Shown piece after piece: positions 1 through 8,716 of a stretch of DNA of 51,446 nucleotides (positions are counted from its first letter, which is position 1; each line of letters begins with the position of its first letter). This DNA comes from Deltaproteobacteria bacterium (GTDB taxonomy: Bacteria; Myxococcota_A; Polyangia; Polyangiales; JADJMO01): NCBI GenBank assembly GCA_025363655.1, contig JANYDK010000055.1, forward strand, positions 1-51,446, read 5' to 3'. A program made the position numbers and the translations under genes. Below the pieces are notes generated by a model, which did not search any database, was not told the DNA's origin, and saw only the letters and a program-made list of their open reading frames with translations.

Positions 1-1340
1 TCGGGACCCATCGCCTGCTCTCGAAGGACCTGCATTTCAAGAACCTCGGGCTCCTCGTCGTCGACGAAGAGCAGCGCTTCGGCGTCACCCACAAAGAGCG
101 CATCAAGCAGCTCCGCACCAAGGTGCACGTCCTCACGCTGACCGCGACGCCGATCCCGCGCACGCTGCAGATGGCGGTGAGCGGCCTCCGCGATCTTTCG
201 CTGATCACCACGCCGCCGGTCGATCGTCGCGCGATTCGCACCGTCGTCACGCGCTTCGACGAGCGGGTGATCCGCGACGCCATCCAACGCGAGATGTCGC
301 GCGGCGGTCAGGTCTTCTACGTCTACAACCGCGTCAGCGTCGCCGACGGCGGCGGGCTCTACGACAAAGCGCGAAAAGTGCAGGAATTGGTGCCGACCGC
401 GCGCATCGCGGTGGCCCACGGACAGATGAGCGAGAAGGCCCTCGAGCAGGCGATGCTCGACTTCGTCGAAGGCCGCTACGACGTCCTCTGCTCGACGAGC
501 ATCATCGAGTCCGGCCTCGACATCCCCCGCGCCAACACGATGATCGTCGACCGCGCCGATCTCTTCGGCCTCTCGCAGCTCTACCAATTGCGTGGCCGCG
601 TCGGTCGCAGCAAAGAGCGCGCGTACTGCTATCTCATCGTCCCGCCGCAAGCCGCGATGACCGAAGAGGCGCAGATGCGCATCGAGGCCCTCGAGAAGCA
701 CACCGAGCTCGGCGCCGGCTTCAAGATCGCCTCGCTCGACCTGGAAATCCGCGGCGCCGGCGATCTCCTCGGCGCCGAGCAGAGCGGCAACGTCGCGCAA
801 GTCGGCTTCGAAATGTTCTGCGCGATGCTCGACGACGCCGTCCGTCAACTGCGCGGAGAAGACGCCGGCGCGGTCGGTCACGACATCGATCCCGAGCTCT
901 CCCTCGACGTCGAAGCGTTCTTGCCCGACGACTACGTCGGCGACGTCGGCGTCCGGCTCTCGCTCTACAAGCGCTTCGCCCAAGCCACCGACGAAGACTG
1001 GGTGAACGATCTCGCGAGCGAGATGGAAGACCGCTTTGGCCCGCCCCCCGAGCACGCGATGCGCTTCGTTCGTCTGATGCGTTTGAAGCCTGAATTGCGG
1101 GCTCTTTGTGCGCTCGGCTGCGAAGCGACGCGCGATCGCGTGACGCTCCATCTCCGCAACGATACCCCGCTCGATCCGGCGAAGCTGATGAAGGTGGTCG
1201 CGAAGAAGGGCTCGCTCTGGAAGCTGTCGCCCGACATGCGGCTGACGCGAAAGTTCGACGCGGGGACGGCCGCCGATGGGCTCGAGGCGGCAGAGAAGCT
1301 GCTCTCCGAGCTGGGCGCGTTTCGCAAAGACGACGCCTGA
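1..1340 (+). CDS. mfd: Transcription-repair coupling factor Mfd, C-terminal part (5' end outside window)
   Basis: This is the last ~445 residues of Mfd, the ATP-driven translocase that removes stalled RNA polymerase from DNA lesions and recruits UvrA. The open frame enters from the left edge (codons in phase from base 3). It begins with GTHRLLSKD and the motif II box DEEQRFG. The TATPIPRTLQMA segment, ESGLDIPRAN and the motif VI region QLRGRVGRS follow, as in the RecG-like motor half of Mfd. The last ~120 residues match the C-terminal regulatory (TRCF) domain, with LPDDYVGDVGVRLSLYKR and MEDRFGPPPE. The stop is TGA at 1338-1340. It converges on the next gene with a 27-base gap. The N-terminal UvrB-like and polymerase-binding domains lie upstream and cannot be checked. 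Confidence 0.96.
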   Translation, partial: GTHRLLSKDLHFKNLGLLVVDEEQRFGVTHKERIKQLRTKVHVLTLTATPIPRTLQMAVSGLRDLSLITTPPVDRRAIRTVVTRFDERVIRDAIQREMSRGGQVFYVYNRVSVADGGGLYDKARKVQELVPTARIAVAHGQMSEKALEQAMLDFVEGRYDVLCSTSIIESGLDIPRANTMIVDRADLFGLSQLYQLRGRVGRSKERAYCYLIVPPQAAMTEEAQMRIEALEKHTELGAGFKIASLDLEIRGAGDLLGAEQSGNVAQVGFEMFCAMLDDAVRQLRGEDAGAVGHDIDPELSLDVEAFLPDDYVGDVGVRLSLYKRFAQATDEDWVNDLASEMEDRFGPPPEHAMRFVRLMRLKPELRALCALGCEATRDRVTLHLRNDTPLDPAKLMKVVAKKGSLWKLSPDMRLTRKFDAGTAADGLEAAEKLLSELGAFRKDDA

Positions 1341-1367
1341 ATCTCATTTCGCCAAAGATTCGCCGGA

Positions 1368-2312
1368 CTACACCACGACCACGGTTCTCCCGAGCGCCTG
1401 CGCCTCGCGGATCACCGTCGGCGCGCCTTCGCCCTTCGCCACCGCCGCCACCACCACGTCGGCCGCGGCGATCCACGAGAGCGCCAGCTCATGCGGCAAG
1501 GCGCCGAGCATGCGCACGTCGACGCCCGAGGCCCGCGCCCTTCGTTCGAGGGAAGCACGCGCCGGCCCGTCACCGACGACGACGAGCGAGCCGCCGACCC
1601 GACCGACGTGATCGATGACGCGATAGAGCTGTTTTTCTCGATCGAGACGCGAGGCGACGACGTGCAGTGGGCGGCGTGGGGCCAAGTCTCGGAGACGCGC
1701 GCCACGGTCGACGAGCCGAGCCCGCGAGAGCTCGTCGACGGCGACTGGCATCGGCTCGACGACGAATCGACTCGCCACCCGAGGCGCGACCCTTGCGAGC
1801 CGCGTCGCGAGCGCCGCCGACACCACGCGCACCCGCTCGGCCCGATCACATAACCAATGCATGTATGTACGCGCGAGCGATCGCGGCGCCGCCTCGAGCA
1901 GCCGCACGTCGCCCCCATGCGCGATCACCTCGAGAGGCACATCCGAGATCACGCTCGCGATCCCACCGATGGGGACCAGCCAATGCGCGACCACCTGCGT
2001 CGGCTGCTCTCTCGCCACGATCGCACGAAGCTCGCACGCGAAGACGCCGAGCCCGGCGATGCGCCACGGCGCCGAAGAGAATCGCGACATCGCGCCCGGC
2101 GAGCCGAAGAGGCCTCCGTGCGCGACGTCGTGGATCTTCAAACCTTCGCCCGCACGCGCGATTCCTGGCCCGCGCGGCGCTGCCACGCTCACACACGCTC
2201 CGGCTCGTTGCCGCACGAGCGCGTCGCTGCGCACGAACGTCCCGGCGATCTCGTCGCCCGTTCGCGGCCACGACGACGTCACCACCAACACGCGCTGGAC
2301 GCGCGTCGTCAC
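1368..2312 (-). CDS. GT4-like glycosyltransferase, C-terminus apparently truncated
   Basis: About 314 residues that resemble a two-domain GT-B (GT4) glycosyltransferase. The N-terminal part has VLVVTSSWPRTGDEIAGTF and AHGGDVRLLE. The second domain has a donor-site region (VVVGDGPARASLERRA, then VRMLGALPHEL) and the family EX7E motif in GEGAPTVIREA. The proposed start is a GTG at 2310-2312 that shares GTGA with the stop of the upstream kinase, which suggests translational coupling; the frame also stays open upstream. The protein stops (TAG) right after RTVVVV, where family members normally continue for roughly 40-70 residues including the last helices. Only 27 bases separate this stop from that of mfd, so the missing end is not nearby. 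Substrate unknown; activity doubtful. Confidence 0.72.
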   Translation of the reverse strand: MTTRVQRVLVVTSSWPRTGDEIAGTFVRSDALVRQRAGACVSVAAPRGPGIARAGEGLKIHDVAHGGLFGSPGAMSRFSSAPWRIAGLGVFACELRAIVAREQPTQVVAHWLVPIGGIASVISDVPLEVIAHGGDVRLLEAAPRSLARTYMHWLCDRAERVRVVSAALATRLARVAPRVASRFVVEPMPVAVDELSRARLVDRGARLRDLAPRRPLHVVASRLDREKQLYRVIDHVGRVGGSLVVVGDGPARASLERRARASGVDVRMLGALPHELALSWIAAADVVVAAVAKGEGAPTVIREAQALGRTVVVV

Positions 2313-3226
2313 ATCTTCAAGATCGTCGCCAGCGCCGTCCATTGCTCGGACACCTTCGAGTACCGATCGTTCGGCGCGATCGCGAGGGCCTTCTTCACCC
2401 ACTCGTCGACCTCCACCGGCAGCTCCGGACGCAGCTTGTGCAAGCTCGGCCGCTCGGCGGTGAGCGTCGACTGCATCAGCTCGAGGAGCGAGCCCACGAA
2501 CGGCGGCCGCCCGGCGACGACGCGGAAGATGAGCGCGCCCAGCGAATAGACGTCGATGCGATGATCGAGCTTGCGCGGATCGCCCTTCCACACCTCGGGC
2601 GCGATGTAGCTCGGGCTGCCGGCGACCATGCCTTCGCGCGTCAGCGGCTTCGCCGACATCACCTTGGCGAGCCCGAAATCGAGGAGCCGCACGCCGCCGC
2701 CTTTGCCTGGCGACATGACGAAGATATTTCCCGGCTTGAGGTCGCGATGGACGATGCCGAGCTGGTGCGCGAGCTCGAGGGTGTGCACGATCGGCTCGAA
2801 AATGGCCTTGATGCTCGCCACCGGGAAGAACTGACCTTGGTCCTCCCACTGGGCGAGGTAGCCGTTCAAATCCATCCCGTCGAGCAGCTCCATGACGATG
2901 AAGAGCGCGCCGCTGGGGTCCGATCGCAGGGCGTGGATTTGAATCGCCGCCGTCCCCGCGAGCTTCGCGCAGGCCTGTGCCTCGCGCAGCATCCGCACGT
3001 TGTACTCGGGGTCGGCGGCGAACTCCGGGTGGAGAAACTTGATGGCAACGGGCGCGCCGGTGTGTTGGTCGTAGGCGTCGTAGACGACGCCGTGGCCACC
3101 CCGACCGATGACGTCATGGACCAGATATCGACCGTCGAGGAGCTCGCCCGGCAAATGACTCGGCGGCGGGAGGCTCGGGTTCGACACGATTTCCATGCGA
3201 GTATCGCACGCGATGGCGCGCCGCAT
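2309..3226 (-). CDS. Soluble Ser/Thr protein kinase (Hanks type)
   Basis: A 305-residue protein that is almost entirely a kinase domain. It has the Gly loop GRGGHGVVYDAYD (about 41-53), the ATP-binding Lys in VAIKF (K63), the hinge FIVMELLDG, the catalytic loop HRDLKPGN (160-167), DFGLAK (183-188), the APE segment YIAPEVW and RIDVYSLGAL. There is no membrane segment or extra sensor domain, so it should act in the cytoplasm on Ser/Thr of unknown targets. The ATG at 3226 is preceded by GGAGAG at good spacing, which favours it over the in-frame ATG at 3196. Its stop overlaps the GTG of the glycosyltransferase, so the two are probably co-expressed. It is divergent from the membrane kinase starting at 3347. 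Confidence 0.93.
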   Translation of the reverse strand: MRRAIACDTRMEIVSNPSLPPPSHLPGELLDGRYLVHDVIGRGGHGVVYDAYDQHTGAPVAIKFLHPEFAADPEYNVRMLREAQACAKLAGTAAIQIHALRSDPSGALFIVMELLDGMDLNGYLAQWEDQGQFFPVASIKAIFEPIVHTLELAHQLGIVHRDLKPGNIFVMSPGKGGGVRLLDFGLAKVMSAKPLTREGMVAGSPSYIAPEVWKGDPRKLDHRIDVYSLGALIFRVVAGRPPFVGSLLELMQSTLTAERPSLHKLRPELPVEVDEWVKKALAIAPNDRYSKVSEQWTALATILKM

Positions 3227-3346
3227 CGACTCTCCGGCGATACTCCAGATTTTCCCCTGAATTCGGCCCCGAATCCGCTATCGTTCAGGATCCCCGCATT
3301 CCTGCCTCAGTGGCGGGCTCCGACGGGGCATAGGTAGGGCGGGCAG

Positions 3347-4810
<1,464 letters not shown>

Positions 4811-4822
4811 GCTCGCGCTCGC

Positions 4823-5848
4823 TCACTCGCCTCTTTCCGCCTCGCTGGGCTTGATTTTCGGCCCTTTGAAGACGCGGAAGAGGAGCCAGAGTGAAGGCAC
4901 GAGGAGCGCGCCGCCGACGGGAAGCGTCTGCAAGATGAACTTCATCGTCGTCGGATCGGGACGCGCGCTCTCGAGCGTCAGGTCGGGGTAGACGAGGTAC
5001 GGGTACTGCGCCAGCGCCCATCCGACCAAGAGGAACACCACCTGCGCGATCGCCGAGGCTCGGGCGAGGACGTAGCGTCGATAGAGGAGCGCGCCGCCGG
5101 AGACGAGCGCGCTGACGACGCCGAGCAGGGCGATGGGGAGACAGCGCACCGTGAGGAAACGGTCCCAGAGGTGACGCGCGGCGAAGTACATCAAGGGAAC
5201 GGTGAGCGCGGCCCCGGCGACGACGACGGTGCCGGCGGCGAGCGCGCGACGTCGGAAATCTTCGCGCAATTCGCCCTGCGTCTCGGTGCAGAGGAAGACC
5301 GCCGCGAGGTAGGCGAAGAGCGAGAGCGCGCCACCTCCCATGGCGATGGCGAACGGGGAGAGCCACGCGGCAGAGCTTCCCTCGTTCCACACGCGATCGC
5401 CGTCGACACGAAGCGCGCCGGTGGAGACCGCACCGAAGCACATGCCGAGAAGCACCGGGGTGATGACGCTCGAGGCCCCGAAGATGACGCCCCAGATGCC
5501 CGGACGACGATCGCCGACGTACGAGAGGTGCGCGCGAAACGCGAAGGCGGCACCGCGCAAGGTGATGCCGACGATGACGAGATGGAAGGGCACGTAGAGC
5601 CCGACCGAGACCGCGTAGTACACGGGCGGGAAGACGCTGAAGAGGATGACGATGACGAAGATGAGCCAGACGTGGTTGGCCTCCCAGACGGGCCCCATCG
5701 CGTGGGCGATGGCGTCACGTTGAGCCTGTTTTCTCGGCCCGCGCGCGAAAAAATCCCACACGCCGCCACCGAAGTCGGCGCCGCCGAGCACCCCGTAGAG
5801 GATGAGCCCGAGGAGCGCGACGCCGGCGCAGACTTCAGCCAGCCCCAT
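4823..5848 (-). CDS. cydB: Cytochrome bd-type quinol oxidase subunit II
   Basis: A 341-residue multi-pass membrane protein with the CydB hallmark near the N-terminus (LILYGVLGGADFGGGVWD). The conserved stretch PVWEANHVWLIFVIVILFSV follows, with about eight hydrophobic segments in all. It is the structural partner of CydA in the terminal oxidase that reduces O2 with quinol electrons without pumping protons. The ATG at 5848 gives the family N-terminus MGLAEVCAG and has a GAGG-type ribosome site; an in-frame ATG at 5890 adds an implausible Arg-rich lead. It overlaps the end of cydA by 14 bases, as expected for a coupled pair. Confidence 0.95.
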   Translation of the reverse strand: MGLAEVCAGVALLGLILYGVLGGADFGGGVWDFFARGPRKQAQRDAIAHAMGPVWEANHVWLIFVIVILFSVFPPVYYAVSVGLYVPFHLVIVGITLRGAAFAFRAHLSYVGDRRPGIWGVIFGASSVITPVLLGMCFGAVSTGALRVDGDRVWNEGSSAAWLSPFAIAMGGGALSLFAYLAAVFLCTETQGELREDFRRRALAAGTVVVAGAALTVPLMYFAARHLWDRFLTVRCLPIALLGVVSALVSGGALLYRRYVLARASAIAQVVFLLVGWALAQYPYLVYPDLTLESARPDPTTMKFILQTLPVGGALLVPSLWLLFRVFKGPKIKPSEAERGE

Positions 5849-7193
5849 GCGCCGCCTCTTTCTCAGGCACGTCACCAGGCACGTCACCATTCACGTCGCC
5901 ATGGTCGGCGCCGTCGTGGCTCGCGCGTCGGAGGAGCACCACCAGCACGGCCCCGAGGCCGAGGTAGAGCACGGAGAAGAGGAAGAACGTCGCGCTGACC
6001 TCGGAGACGGTGGTCACCGAGTCGCGCGTGCGCAAGATGCCGTACACCGTCCACGGCTGGCGACCCGCTTCGGTGACGAGCCATCCAGCTTCGAGCGCGA
6101 GCATGCCGAGCGGCGACGTCAGCGCGATGATGCGCAAGATCCATTTCGAGTCGACGGCTTTCTTCCGAAAGCGCACGAAGAAGTAGAGGAGCGCGACGCC
6201 GATCAAGGTCATCCCGCCGCCGACCATCACCTGGAAGGCGAGGTGCAAGACCACAACGTTCGGCCTATTTTCAGGGGGAAACGCCTCGAGCCCTTTCACT
6301 TCGGCGTGGGGATCGGCGAAGGCGAGGAACGAGAGACCGTACGGAATCTGGATGCCGTAGTGCACCGTCTTGTTCGCCGGATCGGGGATGCCACCAAGCC
6401 AGATGCCGACGTCGCGCCCCGTCTCGAAGTGCGCCTCCATGGCCGCCAGCTTCACCGGTTGATCGCGCGCGGTGCCCTTGGCGAGTCGGTCGCCGCTGAG
6501 CGGCTGGAGGAGCGCCGAGACCGCCAGCATGCCCATCGCGATGCCGAGCCCGGCGCGGTGATACGCGTCGCGCTTGCCACGCAACATCGCCACCGCATAG
6601 ACGCCCGACACCGCGGCGCCGACGGCGATGTAACAGGCGAGCGACGAGTGCACCGCCATCCGCGCCCATGCACCGGTGAAGACCGCCCACGGATCGATGC
6701 CCACCGGATGACCATTCTCGATGCCGGTGAAACCGTGCGGCACCTGCATCCACGCGTTGGCGCCGACGACGATCGCGCCCGAGGCGAGACCGCTGATCGC
6801 GACAGGAATTCCGCAGAGAAAATGGGCACGCGGCGAGAGACGCTCCCACCCGTAGAGATAGAGCCCGACGAAGATCGCCTCGAGGAAGAACGCGTACCCT
6901 TCGAGCGCGAACGCCGGACCGATGGCGTTGCCGGCGAAGCGCATGAAGCGCGGCCAGAGGAGCCCGAGCTCGAACGAAAGCGCGGTGCCGGAGACGGCGC
7001 CGATGACGAAGAGGAGCGCGGTGACCTTCCCCCACTTGCGAGCGAGCTCGCGATAGTGAGGTTGGCCGGTGCGAAGGAAGAGCCCCTCCGCGATCACCAT
7101 CAAGAGCGGCATCGCGATCCCGAGCGCGGCGAAGATCATGTGGAAGCCGAGGGACACCTCCATCTGCGCGCGCGCGGCGGTGAGCGAATCCAT
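5835..7193 (-). CDS. cydA: Cytochrome bd-type quinol oxidase subunit I, short Q-loop form
   Basis: A 452-residue CydA. The haem ligands are recognisable: His18 in SLGFHMIF, His182 in VHSSLACY and Met323 in QVMVGGGM. The channel-side acidic residues sit in ALEGYAFFLEA (E98, E105). The Q-loop Glu/Thr cluster is AAMEAHFET (251-258), and GRQPW is at 377-381. At this length it lacks the long Q-loop insertion of E. coli CydA, so it belongs to the short-loop (CIO-like) type. The start is the ATG giving MDSLTAARAQMEVSLGFH; an in-frame TTG at 7235 is less likely. The C-terminus is charged and His/Asp-rich. It lies downstream of the Hsp70/J-protein pair on the same strand. Confidence 0.95.
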   Translation of the reverse strand: MDSLTAARAQMEVSLGFHMIFAALGIAMPLLMVIAEGLFLRTGQPHYRELARKWGKVTALLFVIGAVSGTALSFELGLLWPRFMRFAGNAIGPAFALEGYAFFLEAIFVGLYLYGWERLSPRAHFLCGIPVAISGLASGAIVVGANAWMQVPHGFTGIENGHPVGIDPWAVFTGAWARMAVHSSLACYIAVGAAVSGVYAVAMLRGKRDAYHRAGLGIAMGMLAVSALLQPLSGDRLAKGTARDQPVKLAAMEAHFETGRDVGIWLGGIPDPANKTVHYGIQIPYGLSFLAFADPHAEVKGLEAFPPENRPNVVVLHLAFQVMVGGGMTLIGVALLYFFVRFRKKAVDSKWILRIIALTSPLGMLALEAGWLVTEAGRQPWTVYGILRTRDSVTTVSEVSATFFLFSVLYLGLGAVLVVLLRRASHDGADHGDVNGDVPGDVPEKEAAHGAG

Positions 7194-7260
7194 CGTCCGA
7201 GGAGCACGATAGGGACCATCACACCGCTCGGACAAGCGAGGAAATCCGCCTCACCGGCAA

Positions 7261-7908
7261 TCAGTCGATTCGCCGCGCCCCGTGGCGGTTTGCCGCCTCT
7301 TCGTGGTCCTCGTGATCCGCGATGTCCTCGCTGGTGACCTCGGGTGGCTCGAGACGAACCTTTACTGGCGAAGGTTCGGTCACCGCGAGGCGTGCGCGCT
7401 CGATCGCCTCGGCGGCGTCGTCGGCGTCGTCGGCCTTCATGCGCTTCGCGATCGCGTTGCCGGCCGCGAGTATCAACAGCGCGCCGAGGCTCAAGGTGGC
7501 TACGAAGAAAGGGGCACCGAAGGTGACATTACTGAAGAAGAGAATCCCCGCCGACGGCAGCGCGAGCCCGCCGCCGATGATCAATGCGCCGACGATGCGC
7601 ATTCGGCCGAATCGCTTCTGCATCATCGCCGGCGAATCCGTCGAGCGCACGGTGACGGAGCGAATCATCAGATCGATGCCGTAGGCGCCAATCGCGCCGC
7701 AAAATACCGTGATCGCGAGGCGGAGGAGCACCTCGAGCCGGTTCATGTGGCCACCGGCGTCGACGACCAACCCGACGAGCGCGAGGACGCTCGCGCCACC
7801 GAAGCCGACCGTCAGCGTCGCGCCGGCGATGAAGGCCATCACCCGCAAGACCATCGGGGTGCGCCGCTTCAGTTTCTCGCGCGGCAGCTCGCCCGGATCG
7901 CGGTACAC
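7261..7908 (-). CDS. Four-helix membrane protein of unknown function
   Basis: About 215 residues with four hydrophobic helices: starting near VLRVMAFIAGATLTVGFGG, LLRLAITVFCGAIGAYGIDL, RIVGALIIGGGLALPSAGIL and FFVATLSLGALLILAAGNAI. A charged cytoplasmic tail follows, rich in Asp, Glu and Ala and ending HGARRID. No family is recognised. The chosen GTG start lies one base after the stop of the J-domain gene; an internal ATG at 7854 (MVLRVMAF) is the alternative. Neither has a clear Shine-Dalgarno sequence. Its position between the Hsp70/J-protein genes and cydAB on the same strand suggests joint transcription, but gives no direct clue to function. Confidence 0.72.
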   Translation of the reverse strand: MYRDPGELPREKLKRRTPMVLRVMAFIAGATLTVGFGGASVLALVGLVVDAGGHMNRLEVLLRLAITVFCGAIGAYGIDLMIRSVTVRSTDSPAMMQKRFGRMRIVGALIIGGGLALPSAGILFFSNVTFGAPFFVATLSLGALLILAAGNAIAKRMKADDADDAAEAIERARLAVTEPSPVKVRLEPPEVTSEDIADHEDHEEAANRHGARRID

Positions 7909-7909
7909 G

Positions 7910-8701
7910 CTACGACGGCTTTCGCGGGGCCTTGAGCGCCTTGATCGCGACGTCGATCTCGCGAATGCGCTCCTGCAAGCGCGCGTTCTGCGGCTCTTTG
8001 AGGAGGGCGAGCTGCGCTTGCAACCGCGCTTGTTTGAAATCGCCGGCAGCGAGGAGCTCGTCCGCACGCAACGCGAAGGGCCTCGCCACCGCCGACTTCA
8101 CCATCTCGGCGAGCGCCGTGATTTCTTGAGCACCACCGCGGATCGACTGCGCGATCTCGTCGGACTTCATGCGCACGTCGCCCTCGGCCAGCACGCGCAC
8201 GTAACGTTTGCGCAACAGCGAATCCTGGAGCACGCGATAGCCCTCGGATCCACGCATGTAGACCCGACCTGCCGCCGCGCGCACCTCGGGCGCCGAGCCT
8301 CGATATCGATCGGGATGAAACGCGAGCGCGAAGCCGTGAAACGCGTCCTTCACCTGCTTGTCGCTCGGCACGTCGTCGACCGACGGCGGCACCGGCAGCC
8401 CGAGGAGAGTGAAGTAGTCGAGCTGTTCGAGCCCTTCGGCCCATCCGAGCACCACGTCGTCGGCGTCGAGCTCGAGAGCCTCGGGTGGCAACGTCGTCGG
8501 GACCGCGGGAACGGGCGGCAACGGCGGCACCGGAGGATCGGTCTCGAGCAACTCCGGCGGCAGCGTCAGCGCAGCGATGTCGGAGAGATCGATCGGATCT
8601 TGCGTCGTCGCGTCGGGATCGATGGGCATTACGTCACGCGGCCGGGTACGCGCCGCGAGGAGCCGCGGGATCGATCGCTTCTTGGCGGCCATGACCACCA
8701 T
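7910..8701 (-). CDS. J-domain co-chaperone-like protein
   Basis: A 263-residue protein with a divergent J domain at about 95-168. It opens DYFTLLGLP and carries the essential HPD in LAFHPDRYRG (129-131). The preceding ~90 residues are acidic and Pro-rich. The C-terminal ~90 residues look TPR-like or helical (ADELLAAGDFKQARLQAQLA). There is no Gly/Phe region or zinc finger, so this is a class C J protein. The neighbouring gene, only 15 bases upstream on the same strand, encodes an Hsp70. The natural reading is that this protein stimulates that chaperone's ATPase and brings its clients. The ATG at 8701 has GAGG four bases upstream. Confidence 0.85.
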   Translation of the reverse strand: MVVMAAKKRSIPRLLAARTRPRDVMPIDPDATTQDPIDLSDIAALTLPPELLETDPPVPPLPPVPAVPTTLPPEALELDADDVVLGWAEGLEQLDYFTLLGLPVPPSVDDVPSDKQVKDAFHGFALAFHPDRYRGSAPEVRAAAGRVYMRGSEGYRVLQDSLLRKRYVRVLAEGDVRMKSDEIAQSIRGGAQEITALAEMVKSAVARPFALRADELLAAGDFKQARLQAQLALLKEPQNARLQERIREIDVAIKALKAPRKPS

Positions 8702-8716
8702 TTTGCCTCGGAATGA

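Noticed and set aside
1667-3337. 556-codon plus-strand frame opposite the glycosyltransferase and kinase
   Set aside because: His/Arg-rich shadow sequence; the minus-strand frames carry complete kinase motifs.
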